DNA from: an uncultured Phycisphaerales bacterium
GTDB taxonomy: Bacteria; Planctomycetota; Phycisphaerae; Phycisphaerales; UBA1924
NCBI GenBank assembly: GCA_903929885.1
Contig: CAIYWI010000039.1
Location: 1 to 37,687 of the forward strand
Direction: 5' to 3'
Length of the DNA: 37,687 nucleotides
Shown piece after piece: positions 8,398 through 15,689 of the stretch. Both the position numbers and the translations under genes were made by a program. The notes beneath the pieces are model-generated. The model was not told the origin of the DNA, searched no databases, and saw nothing but the letters and a program-made list of their open reading frames with translations. Within the stretch, counting starts at the first letter, position 1. The number at the start of each line of letters is the position of its first letter.

Positions 8398-9368
8398 GCA
8401 GCCTTGCGATCATCTCCCCAGGCGTGCAATCGCTCGTGCAGGACCTCGGGCGACCGGGGCTTGCCTCGATGGGGGTCCCTCGAGGCGGAGCCGCCGACGG
8501 CCTCTCACTCCGCTGTGGCAACGCGCTTCTGGGCAATCCCGTCGACGCGCCCGCCATCGAGATGGCCATGCTCGGCATCGAAGCCACCTTCGACGCTCCG
8601 ACGACCTGGTGCCTGGCCGGGGCCCCCAGTCACGCCACGCTCGTCGACGCCGGCGGCACCTCCCGCTCCGTTCCCCGCTGGACCGCCGTCCCGGCCCGTG
8701 CCGGCGATCGCCTGATCGTGAAAGCCATCCGTCCAGGCCTTCGCTCCTACCTCTGTTTCGCGGGGGGCGTCAGGGTTCCGCCCTGCATGGGGAGCGCATC
8801 GACGCTCCTGTCCTGCGCGATGGGAGGGTTCGAAGGCCGTGCGCTCCGCGTTGGCGACGTGCTCGACATCAACGCTGCTCCCCCGGTCGTCGCCCCGCAG
8901 GCCTCCGCCTCGCTTGTTGAATGGCTCGACGCCACGCTCCGTCCCGGCATCCTCCGCGTGGTGGCGGCGCCGGATGGCCAGGGCCCGTGTCGTGACGCCC
9001 TGCACGCCTTGCTCGATGTCCCGCTGCGAGTGTCAGGCCACTCCAACCGCGTCGGCGTGCGACTCGAACCGCCCGTCGCGATCGTCGAGGCGATTCGAGG
9101 CGCCGCCGGCGGCCGCGTCGCCAGCATCGGCATGGCCCACGGCGCGATCGAACTCACCCCCGGCGGCGAGCCCATCATCCTCGGCGTCGATCATCCGACC
9201 ACCGGCGGGTATCAGGTGATCGCGTGCGTCATCGCCGCGGATCTGCCCGCCTTGGGTCAACTCTCCCCGGGCGACGTCGTGCGACTGAATCTCGTCGATC
9301 GCCATCAGGCGTGGCAGGCGCACCGAGCCCTGCGTGCCATGCTCTCGAAGGAGCTGGCGATTCCATGA
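8394..9368 (+). CDS. pxpC: 5-oxoprolinase subunit PxpC
   Basis: The 324-residue biotin-dependent-carboxyltransferase-like subunit (KipA/allophanate-hydrolase-subunit-2 family) of the 5-oxoprolinase complex. Family features include the opening SPGVQSLVQDLGRPGLASMG, VPRGGAADGLSLRCGNALLG, SYLCFAGGV, and the late block SHSNRVGVRLE with IASIGMAHGAIELTPGG-like residues. The start ATG at 8394 overlaps the pxpB stop and the stop overlaps the pxpA start, both as ATGA, so three polypeptides can be made by termination-reinitiation in fixed ratio. The length is normal. Confidence 0.9.
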   Translation: MSSLAIISPGVQSLVQDLGRPGLASMGVPRGGAADGLSLRCGNALLGNPVDAPAIEMAMLGIEATFDAPTTWCLAGAPSHATLVDAGGTSRSVPRWTAVPARAGDRLIVKAIRPGLRSYLCFAGGVRVPPCMGSASTLLSCAMGGFEGRALRVGDVLDINAAPPVVAPQASASLVEWLDATLRPGILRVVAAPDGQGPCRDALHALLDVPLRVSGHSNRVGVRLEPPVAIVEAIRGAAGGRVASIGMAHGAIELTPGGEPIILGVDHPTTGGYQVIACVIAADLPALGQLSPGDVVRLNLVDRHQAWQAHRALRAMLSKELAIP

Positions 9369-10111
9369 AGCCGCCGCCGCTCATCGATCTCAACTGCGAC
9401 ATCGGCGAGGACGAGTCGCCCGCGGGCATCACGCGCGATCTCGCCTTGCTCGATGTCGTCTCCTCCGCCAACATCGCCTGCGGCGGTCACGCGGGCAGCG
9501 AGGCCTCGATGCGACGACTCGCGGCGGCTTGTCGCGACAAGGGCGTGCGGCTCGGCGCACATCCGGGCTATGAGGATCGCGTCACCTTCGGCCGCGTCGA
9601 ACTCGACATCGACGCCGCCTCCGTGCGAAGGTCGGTGGCCGCCCAGGTCGCCCGTCTGGTCGCCATCGCGACCAAGTGCGGGGCCTTGGTGACGCACGTC
9701 AAGCCCCACGGCGCGCTCTACCACGCCGCCATGCGCCGCACGGAGATCGCCGACGCGGTGATGCACGGCGTTGCCGACGCCGCGCCGCACGCCGCGCTCG
9801 TGGGCATGGCCGGCGCGATGGGCACGAGGCGGTGGGAGATCGCCGGACGACGCGTCGAGCACGAGGCCTTCGCCGATCGACGCTACGAGCCCGACGGTTC
9901 GCTCCGCTCGCGAACCCTGCCCGGCGCGGTGCTCGACGATCCCGCCCTCGCCGCGGCTCAGGCCCGCTCCATCGCCCGCGGGCACGGTGTCACGCACGGC
10001 CCGGGCCACTCGCTCCCGATGGACGCCACGACGTTGTGCATCCACTCGGATTCGCCCGGGTCGCTCGACATCGCCAAGGCCGTGGCGGCGGCGATCACGC
10101 GGGTCGATTGA
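9365..10111 (+). CDS. pxpA: 5-oxoprolinase subunit PxpA (LamB/YcsF family)
   Basis: The 248-residue LamB/YcsF-family subunit, thought to catalyse the ring-opening step on activated 5-oxoproline. It starts with IDLNCDIGEDE, then SANIACGGHAG, GAHPGYEDRVTFGR, VKPHGALYHAA and a C-terminal HSLPMDATTLCIHSD-like block, all conserved in the family. The start ATG at 9365 lies in the pxpC stop (ATGA). The order here is B-C-A rather than A first. The gene ends 4 nt before the convergent HMG-CoA-lyase-like gene. Confidence 0.92.
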   Translation: MKPPPLIDLNCDIGEDESPAGITRDLALLDVVSSANIACGGHAGSEASMRRLAAACRDKGVRLGAHPGYEDRVTFGRVELDIDAASVRRSVAAQVARLVAIATKCGALVTHVKPHGALYHAAMRRTEIADAVMHGVADAAPHAALVGMAGAMGTRRWEIAGRRVEHEAFADRRYEPDGSLRSRTLPGAVLDDPALAAAQARSIARGHGVTHGPGHSLPMDATTLCIHSDSPGSLDIAKAVAAAITRVD

Positions 10112-10115
10112 TCCC

Positions 10116-11024
10116 TCACGCGGTCCGCAGCGACACCGCGAATCTCCCCGCCTCGGCCAGGGCGGCCTCATCCACGCCGGTCTCGAAGCCCGCCTCGCGG
10201 ACGGTCCGCACGAGAAGTTCGGTGCTGATGTTGCCGGGGGCGCGTCGGCCCGCGACCGTGGCGTAAGGGCAGCCGCCCAGGCCGCCCGCCGCGCCGTCGA
10301 AGGATCGCACGCCCCGGTCGAGCGCCGCGCGCACGCACGCCGCCGCGCGTCCGAAGGTGTCGTGCAGGTGCAGCGTCGTCGGCCGTGCCGCCGCATCGAG
10401 CGGCTGCGAGCGGCCGACCTCCGAGAGCGCCGCGTCGATGGTCTCGGGCGTTCCCGCGCCGATGGTGTCGCCCAGATCGATTTCATCGACGCCCGCGTTG
10501 AGCAGAAGATCGACCACCTCGCGCACGCGGCCCGGCGCCACCACCCCCTCGAAAGGGCAGGCGACGATGCAAGACACGTATCCTCGCACCAGCAGCCCCG
10601 CCTCGTGGGCGGCCTTCACCACCGGCTCGAAGCGGCGGATCGTCTCGGCCACCGTCGCGTTGGTGTTGCGCTGCGAGAAGGTCTCGCTCGCCGCCGTGAA
10701 GACCGACACCTTCCGCAGCAGGGGTCGCCCGGCCCTGCGGTTGGCCTCCAGCGCGCCTGCGAGCCCCTTCTCGTTGGGCACCAGCGCCGAGAGCATCGGC
10801 CAGCGATCGTTCGCGATTCCCGCCAGCGCGTCGCACACCTGCGCGCAATCGCCCAGCTGCGGCACCCACTTGGGGCTCACGAAGCTCGTCGCCTCGATCT
10901 CGTCGACGCCCGTGCGGGACAGCAACTCGATGAGCCGCACCTTCGACGCCACGTCGATGACGCCCGGCTCGTTCTGCAGACCGTCGCGCGGCGAAACGTC
11001 GGTGATGCGAACGCGACGCGTCAT
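10116..11024 (-). CDS. Hydroxymethylglutaryl-CoA lyase family protein
   Basis: The 302-residue TIM-barrel protein of the DRE-TIM metallolyase family. Visible motifs are ITDVSPRDGLQNE (substrate Arg/metal Asp at about 13-14), EATSFVSPKWVPQL, the metal-binding HLHDTFG, and GGLGGCPYA containing the active-site Cys of HMG-CoA lyase. The expected reaction is cleavage of HMG-CoA to acetyl-CoA and acetoacetate, the last step of leucine breakdown. The start ATG at 11024 has GAGG about 6-7 nt upstream and lies 17 nt after glyS, so the two are probably cotranscribed. No other leucine-degradation gene is in the window. Confidence 0.87.
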   Translation of the reverse strand: MTRRVRITDVSPRDGLQNEPGVIDVASKVRLIELLSRTGVDEIEATSFVSPKWVPQLGDCAQVCDALAGIANDRWPMLSALVPNEKGLAGALEANRRAGRPLLRKVSVFTAASETFSQRNTNATVAETIRRFEPVVKAAHEAGLLVRGYVSCIVACPFEGVVAPGRVREVVDLLLNAGVDEIDLGDTIGAGTPETIDAALSEVGRSQPLDAAARPTTLHLHDTFGRAAACVRAALDRGVRSFDGAAGGLGGCPYATVAGRRAPGNISTELLVRTVREAGFETGVDEAALAEAGRFAVSLRTA

Positions 11025-11041
11025 GGATGCCTCGTCCCGGT

Positions 11042-12589
11042 TCACCCCAGCTTCTCGGCCAGGAATCCGGCGACATTGTCGATGCCGATGCGATCCTGCG
11101 AGCCCGTGTCGCGGCTGCGGACCGTCACCGTCTGGTTCGTCAGCGTCTCGCCGTCGATGGTGAAGCAGAAGGGGCAGCCGGCCTCGTCCATGCGGGCGTA
11201 GCGCTTGCCGATCGACTGCTTCTCGTCGAACTCGATGAAGCCCAGTCGGCCGAAGCGTTGGACGATCTCCTCGTAGAGCTTCTCGGCCACCTCGGGCATG
11301 CCCTCCTTGGCCACCAGCGGGTAGATCGCCGCCTTGATGGGCGCCAGGCGCGGGTGGATCTTCATGAACTCGGGGCTGGGGCGAGATTCGTCCTTGGTGT
11401 ACGCCTCGCACAACACCGCGAGCACGCCGCGATCCAGGCCCGCCGAGGGCTCGATGACGTGGGGCACGTACCGCTCGCCGCGACGCGAGCCGTTGGGCAG
11501 CACCTCGCCCCGCTCGGTGTCGTTGTACTCCATCTTCACGCCGCTGAACTTCTGGTGCTGGGAGAGGTCGAAGTTGCCGCGGTAGGCGATGCCCTCGAGC
11601 TCGCCGTACCCCGGCGCGGAGAAGGGGAAGCGATACTCGACATCGCTGGTGGCCTTCGAGTAGTGAGCCAGTTCGTCGGCCTCGTGCTCGCGGAGGATCA
11701 GGTTGTCGCCCGCCAGGCCGATGCTCTTCCACCACTCCATCCGCCAGTCGCGCCAGTAGGCGTACCACGCGAGGGCCTCGGATTCGTGGCAGAAGAACTC
11801 GATCTCCATCTGCTCGAACTCGCGGCTGCGGAAGGTGAAGTTGCGGGGCGTCACCTCGTTGCGGAAGCTCTTGCCCGTCTGCGCGATGCCGAAGGGCACC
11901 TTCACGCGCGTCGTGTCCCACACGTTCTTGGCCTGGGCGAAGATGCCCTGCGCCGTCTCGGGGCGGAGATACGCCTTGTCGTCCTCGCCGGCGGTGGCGC
12001 CCACGTACGTCTTGAACATCAGGTTGAACTGACGGGGCTCGGTCAGCGAGCCGGGCTTCTCGGCGTCGGGGCCGATCACGCGATCCCACGGCTGCGGGAG
12101 CGAGGACAGGGCCACGCTCGTCACCTCGCCGAAGGTCTTCTCCGCCTTCTTGCGCTGCTTGGCTTCGCTGGGCGTGTCGCCCATGTACGCAAAGACCGGC
12201 TTGTCGCCGCGCTCGCCGGAGGCGGGCACGAAGACCTGCACATGGTCGTAGCGGTAGCGTCCCTTGGTCTCGCGGCAATCGACCATCGGGTCGTTGAAGC
12301 CCGCCACGTGCCCCGAGGCCTCCCACGTCTTGGGATGCTGGATGATCGTCGTGTCGACCGGCACCACGCTGACCGGTCGCCCGTTGGGGCCCTTGCGCCC
12401 CCAGCACGGACCCATCACCACGTCCTGCCACCACGCGTCTCGGAGATTCTTCTTGAGCTGGGCGCCCAGCGGGCCGTAATCCCAGAAGCCGTTGATGCCC
12501 CCGTAGATCTCCGAGGTCTGGTAGACGAAGCCCCGGCGCTTGCACAGGGACATGATGGCATCCATCGACTTGGGGGTGTGGTTCGACAT
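11042..12589 (-). CDS. glyS: Glycyl-tRNA synthetase, dimeric alpha2 type
   Basis: Charges tRNA-Gly. The 515-residue class II synthetase starts with LCKRRGFVYQTSEIYGG and NGFWDYGPLG (motif 1 region), and has LRPETAQGIFAQAKNV, the motif 2 GKSFRNEVTPRNFTFRSREF, and a C-terminal anticodon-binding domain. It is the single-chain type (archaeal/eukaryotic-like, also found in many bacteria), not the separate GlyQ/GlyS alpha2beta2 type. The start ATG at 12589 has GGAG about 10 nt upstream. A TATAGT hexamer at 12617-12622 gives a short conventional leader, too short for a T-box. Confidence 0.95.
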   Translation of the reverse strand: MSNHTPKSMDAIMSLCKRRGFVYQTSEIYGGINGFWDYGPLGAQLKKNLRDAWWQDVVMGPCWGRKGPNGRPVSVVPVDTTIIQHPKTWEASGHVAGFNDPMVDCRETKGRYRYDHVQVFVPASGERGDKPVFAYMGDTPSEAKQRKKAEKTFGEVTSVALSSLPQPWDRVIGPDAEKPGSLTEPRQFNLMFKTYVGATAGEDDKAYLRPETAQGIFAQAKNVWDTTRVKVPFGIAQTGKSFRNEVTPRNFTFRSREFEQMEIEFFCHESEALAWYAYWRDWRMEWWKSIGLAGDNLILREHEADELAHYSKATSDVEYRFPFSAPGYGELEGIAYRGNFDLSQHQKFSGVKMEYNDTERGEVLPNGSRRGERYVPHVIEPSAGLDRGVLAVLCEAYTKDESRPSPEFMKIHPRLAPIKAAIYPLVAKEGMPEVAEKLYEEIVQRFGRLGFIEFDEKQSIGKRYARMDEAGCPFCFTIDGETLTNQTVTVRSRDTGSQDRIGIDNVAGFLAEKLG

Positions 12590-12616
12590 GGCTCGATCGC
12601 TCCGAAAGTGGGGGCC

Positions 12617-12622
12617 ACTATA
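12617..12622 (-). promoter_or_regulatory. -10 element of glyS
   Basis: TATAGT on the minus strand, 27 nt before the glyS ATG, with a GGAG ribosome site in between. This is a conventional leadered promoter and contrasts with the leaderless-type spacing of many neighbours. The -35 is not clear. Confidence 0.45.
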
Positions 12623-12646
12623 GGGAACGCGACCCCGATGCCGTGC

Positions 12647-13315
12647 TCAGGCGGGCACGCCCAGCGATCGCAGCGACGCACGGATCTGCGCCGCCGTGTC
12701 CCCCTCGTGGTCCACGTGCACGCATGTCCAGCCCAGCCGCATGGGCGATTCGAGATTCTCGGCCAGGTCGTCGAAGTAGACGATCGCGGGGCCCGAGAAC
12801 CCCGTCGCCCGCTCGAAGGCCCGGTAGATCGCCTCGTCGGGCTTGGCCAGCCCCAGCAGGTGGCTCGCGTGCCGGTGGCGGAGAAGTCCCGCCGTCGGAT
12901 AGTCGGCCTCGCGCCCGCCCGGGCCCGGCAGATGACGCCGCCAATGTGCCGCGTTCGTGTTGCTCAGGAGCGCGGTCTCCACGCCCGGCGTCGCGACCAG
13001 CCGCTCGATCACGTCCCGCACCCCCTCGTACTCGTCCAGCAGCCACGCATCGTGAATGCGGGCGAGTTCCTCGAGCGTGTATCGCCCGTCGTTCGCGTCG
13101 TGGAGTCCCGCGAGGAACGCCCGCTCGTCGATCAGCCCGCGCTGGAAGTCCCGCGTCAGCGAGCGGCGTCGGGCGGCATGGGCCTCGGTCAGCACCTCGT
13201 CATGCGCCGTCAGCCCCGCCGCGGCACAACCTTCGCGCCAACTCCGGCAGTGGCGCAGGATCACCCCGCCCCAGTCGAAGGCCACCAGGCGTCGCGAGCC
13301 GCCTCGCGCCGTCAC
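12647..13315 (-). CDS. HAD-superfamily phosphatase (DxG-type motif I)
   Basis: The 222-residue HAD hydrolase resembles the YihX/epoxide-hydrolase-N-terminal group. Motif I is AFDWGGVIL with the nucleophile Asp14; the second Asp of the usual DxD is Gly, as in other D-x-G members. Motif II is ALLSNTN, the conserved Lys is in GLAKPDEAIYRAF, and motif IV is VYFDDLAEN. A cap domain occupies about 25-100. Such enzymes dephosphorylate small sugar or nucleotide phosphates; the substrate cannot be told here. The start is GTG at 13315, overlapping the truD stop (GTGA), so expression is coupled to truD. Confidence 0.82.
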   Translation of the reverse strand: MTARGGSRRLVAFDWGGVILRHCRSWREGCAAAGLTAHDEVLTEAHAARRRSLTRDFQRGLIDERAFLAGLHDANDGRYTLEELARIHDAWLLDEYEGVRDVIERLVATPGVETALLSNTNAAHWRRHLPGPGGREADYPTAGLLRHRHASHLLGLAKPDEAIYRAFERATGFSGPAIVYFDDLAENLESPMRLGWTCVHVDHEGDTAAQIRASLRSLGVPA

Positions 13316-14628
13316 GAGCCGTGCTCCTCGAGCTCCTCGCGAGGCTTCATCACTTCGCGCATCACCACCGTCGCGAAGCACCCTCGGGGCAGCTCGAAGG
13401 CGCACCGGATGTACGCCCCGTGCTCGTCCACGCCCGCCTCGATCTCCGGGTCGATCAGCGGCACCCGCAGCGGCCGTCGCTCTCCCTCCACCAGCCGGCA
13501 CACCCGTCCGGGCGCGTTGGCGAACGTCTCGGGAGTCAGTCCGAACGACGCCAGCGTGTCGAGTTCGAGCGAGTCGGCGTCGCCCGTCGCGCGTCGCATG
13601 TCGGGCCCCCAGAACGGGCCCGTGGGCGACACCTCGAACGCGGCGAGACGGGCGGCCGTGGCCTGGTCCCGGGCCGTGGCCTCGTCCACGAGGAAGGTCG
13701 CGCGGTTCTCGAGCTTCATGGCCACGTCGCCGGGTCCGAGCGTCCCGAACGTGCCCGCCTCGAGGCGGCGATCGAGCGTGGCGTTGAAGACCGCCGACTG
13801 CGTCGCCGACACGAAGAAGGCCAGCGAGGTCTCGTCGATGGCGAGGATGGCGTTGCGGGGCAGGGCGCCGTGCGCCAATCTCGCCAGGGCGGTTCGTTCG
13901 GCGCGGGCGTTGCGGGGCATCGCCTCGAGCGCCTCGGCGAAGCCGCCCGCCGCGTAGTGGGCCCGGGCCGCCGCGTTGATCTCGGGATGAGTTGGGTCGG
14001 GCCCCAGCAGCAGGTCGCACGCCTGCTGGAAGTCGCCCCGCAGGATCGCCCGTCCCACGAGGTGGTTGTTGCCCAAGAGGCCGAACCGCTGCTCGCCCAC
14101 GCGGTTGGGCACGCCCTTGGCCTTGAGTTCGCGCAGCGCGCGGGCCGCGTGAACCACCGCGCCAGGCGAAACATCGCGAATGCGGATCGAGAAACGGTTC
14201 CCCTTGAGGTGGCCTCGACGCAGCTTGTTGGCGTGGCTGTCGACCCACATCACGCCCAGTTTCTCGTGCTGCAACATCGGGAAGTCGGCGGGCCCCTTGC
14301 CCGGCACGTGCACGGAGAAGACCTGTCGCGTGATGGCGTGCTTGTCCTTGAGCCCGGCGAAGCCCACCGCCTCGCGTCGCACGCCGAAGTGGCGGGCGAT
14401 GACGTCGACGGCGTCGAAGGTCGAGAGTTCCCGCTTCTGCACCAGCATGTACAGGTGCTCGCCGCTGCCGCAGGGCTGGTAGAGAGGCATCTCGTCCACG
14501 AGGAAGTCCTCGGGACGCTGCTTGATCACGCCCCCGGTGCCGGGAATCCCGTCGGTGAGGAAGCGGGCCGGCGCCACGTGCGCGGAGGTGTCGGCCTCGG
14601 GCGGGGCGCCTTCGACGGGCTCGCTCAT
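13312..14628 (-). CDS. truD: tRNA pseudouridine synthase D
   Basis: Makes pseudouridine at position 13 of certain tRNAs. In the 438-residue protein the catalytic Asp95 is in VGFAGLKDKHAITRQ, the TruD motif; KQRPEDFLVDE lies near the N-terminus, KGNRFSIRIRDV follows, and VPNRVGEQRFG opens the TRUD insertion domain. The ATG at 14628 is preceded by AAGGAG at 5-6 nt and overlaps the stop of the BFN gene (ATGA). The downstream HAD gene also overlaps (GTGA), giving a three-gene coupled unit. Confidence 0.9.
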   Translation of the reverse strand: MSEPVEGAPPEADTSAHVAPARFLTDGIPGTGGVIKQRPEDFLVDEMPLYQPCGSGEHLYMLVQKRELSTFDAVDVIARHFGVRREAVGFAGLKDKHAITRQVFSVHVPGKGPADFPMLQHEKLGVMWVDSHANKLRRGHLKGNRFSIRIRDVSPGAVVHAARALRELKAKGVPNRVGEQRFGLLGNNHLVGRAILRGDFQQACDLLLGPDPTHPEINAAARAHYAAGGFAEALEAMPRNARAERTALARLAHGALPRNAILAIDETSLAFFVSATQSAVFNATLDRRLEAGTFGTLGPGDVAMKLENRATFLVDEATARDQATAARLAAFEVSPTGPFWGPDMRRATGDADSLELDTLASFGLTPETFANAPGRVCRLVEGERRPLRVPLIDPEIEAGVDEHGAYIRCAFELPRGCFATVVMREVMKPREELEEHGS

Positions 14629-14999
14629 GGCGACTCCTTCGATGCCGCCTCGAGCACGTGCTCGGCGACGAAGATGGGCACGTTGCCCGCGATGCCCACC
14701 GCGATGGCGTCGCTGGGACGACAGTCGACGTGCAGGGGCTCGCCGCCCTCGCGCGAAATGTCGAGGGTCGCGAAGAAGGTGTGGTCCTTGAGGTCGGTCA
14801 CCGTGATCGACCGAAGCGTCCCGCCGAGTTCGGCGATGATGTTCGCCAGAAGGTCGTGCGTCTGCGGGCGGCTGATCACAACGCCCTTGAGCCGCCGCTC
14901 GATGGCCTGCGCCTCCGCCAGGCCGATCACGATCGGAAAGGTCCGAGCGTCGTCGTCGGCCCCCTCCGGGAGCACCTCGCGAAGCTCGATGATCTGCAT
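14625..14999 (-). CDS. Bifunctional nuclease (BFN/DUF151) domain protein
   Basis: The 124-residue protein is essentially one BFN domain: FPIVIGLAEAQAIERRL, SRPQTHDLLANIIAELGG, the strand DLKDHTFFATL, and the signature VDCRPSDAIAVG followed by VPIFVAEHVLEAA. The family has reported RNase/DNase activity in plants, but its bacterial role is poorly defined. The ATG at 14999 has GGGGAG 9 nt upstream; a TACGCT hexamer at 15058-15063 would give a leader of about 50 nt. It is first in the operon with truD and the HAD phosphatase. Confidence 0.85.
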   Translation of the reverse strand: MQIIELREVLPEGADDDARTFPIVIGLAEAQAIERRLKGVVISRPQTHDLLANIIAELGGTLRSITVTDLKDHTFFATLDISREGGEPLHVDCRPSDAIAVGIAGNVPIFVAEHVLEAASKESP

Positions 15000-15057
15000 G
15001 TCGCTCAGCTCCCCGGATCAGGACCCGCGACAGTTCCATGCGGACGGCCATGAGCCA

Positions 15058-15063
15058 AGCGTA
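15058..15063 (-). promoter_or_regulatory. -10 element for the BFN-truD-HAD operon
   Basis: TACGCT on the minus strand in the divergent gap with the ferredoxin gene. It would start a leader of about 50 nt that contains the GGGGAG ribosome site. No good -35 is seen. Confidence 0.35.
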
Positions 15064-15079
15064 CGGGCCGCGGGCGGCG

Positions 15080-15085
15080 TAAACT
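15080..15085 (+). promoter_or_regulatory. -10 element of the ferredoxin gene, near-leaderless
   Basis: TAAACT ends 9 nt before the ferredoxin ATG. No Shine-Dalgarno fits in the remaining space (sequence TGCCCGACC). Confidence 0.5.
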
Positions 15086-15094
15086 TGCCCGACC

Positions 15095-15358
15095 ATGCCA
15101 CACGTGATCACCGAGCCGTGCGTCGGGACCAAGGACACCGCCTGCGTGCAGGTGTGCCCGGTGGATTGCATCCACCCCACCAAGAACGAGCCCGACTACG
15201 GCAAGACAGACCAGCTCTACATCGATCCCGACACCTGCATCGACTGCGCCCTCTGCGTCGACGAGTGCCCCGTCAAGGCCATCTTCCAGCAGGAAGACGT
15301 CCCCGCCGAGTGGAACAAGTACATCCAGATCAATCTGGACTACTACCAGAAGAAGTGA
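15095..15358 (+). CDS. 7Fe ferredoxin ([3Fe-4S][4Fe-4S])
   Basis: Small cytoplasmic electron carrier of 87 residues. Cysteine spacing matches Azotobacter FdI-type seven-iron ferredoxins: C9-x7-C17-x3-C21, then C48-x2-C51-x2-C54-x3-C58. By that alignment C9, C17 and C58 hold the 3Fe cluster and C21, C48, C51 and C54 the 4Fe cluster; C25 is extra, as in FdI. The C-terminal EDVPAEWNKYIQIN is also typical. The electron partner is unknown; no oxidoreductase is adjacent. It is divergent from the BFN operon. Confidence 0.92.
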   Translation: MPHVITEPCVGTKDTACVQVCPVDCIHPTKNEPDYGKTDQLYIDPDTCIDCALCVDECPVKAIFQQEDVPAEWNKYIQINLDYYQKK

Positions 15359-15621
15359 CGCGACGGCCTTGCCCGTCCGCCGCGACCGTGCCCACGCGTC
15401 GATCCGCGTCGTGACCTCTTGGCCACCTGCCCCCTCCTCGCCCGCGAGGGAGCGAATCGACGGGGAGCCCCGGGGCACGGGGGCGCCTCCGCGCCGCGGC
15501 ATGTGCCTCGCGTCGATTCGCGTCGGGGCTCCTTGCCGTCTGGCCCGCCGTCTGGCCCGCCATCTGGCCCGCCATCTCGCGTCACGTCGAACGACCAACC
15601 GCCTCGAGCAGCCAAAACGAC
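15359..15621. other. Repeat-containing intergenic stretch
   Basis: 263 bp between the convergent ferredoxin and GC-dockerin genes, with no supported gene. It contains a near-duplicate GCGTCGATyCGCGTCG at 15396-15411 and 15510-15525, an inverted copy GCGAATCGACG at 15452-15462, and the 12-bp tandem array listed separately. Confidence 0.6.
15538..15589 (+). repeat. 12-bp tandem repeat, four units plus a partial
   Basis: Units (G/A)TCTGGCCCGCC at 15538, 15550, 15562 and 15574, followed by ATCT. The first two units start with G and the last two with A, so the array grew by local duplication. It is noncoding and probably variable in copy number between strains. Confidence 0.85.
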
Positions 15622-15652
15622 AAGGCCGCGGCGGGAAGTCCGCCGCGGCCTT
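15618..15652 (-). terminator. Intrinsic terminator of the repeat-rich GC-dockerin gene
   Basis: Perfect 13-bp stem AAGGCCGCGGCGG / CCGCCGCGGCCTT with a 5-nt loop (15622-15652). On the minus strand it exits as GTCGTTTTGG. It lies 38 nt beyond the stop of the 15690-17654 gene. Confidence 0.75.
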
Positions 15653-15689
15653 GCTTCATGGTCGCTTCAGGATGCCAGGACCGATCGGC

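Noticed and set aside
7699-10111. Allophanate hydrolase / urea degradation operon
   Set aside because: Subunit families are shared, but the LamB/YcsF gene is present and no urea carboxylase is near, so 5-oxoprolinase fits better.
12590-12646. T-box riboswitch upstream of glyS
   Set aside because: The space between the -10 and the ATG is only 27 nt, far too short.
12647-13315. HAD protein as an inactive enzyme because motif I lacks the second Asp
   Set aside because: D-x-G motif I is normal in the YihX-like and epoxide-hydrolase-N-terminal groups, and the other motifs are intact.
11027-13957. A 976-codon open frame opposite glyS, truD and HAD
   Set aside because: It is antisense to well-recognised genes, with His/Arg/Ala-rich low-complexity translation; a typical shadow in G+C-rich DNA. 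The same applies to the long frames opposite dsbD, DUF1573, the GC-dockerin gene and the O-antigen ligase gene.
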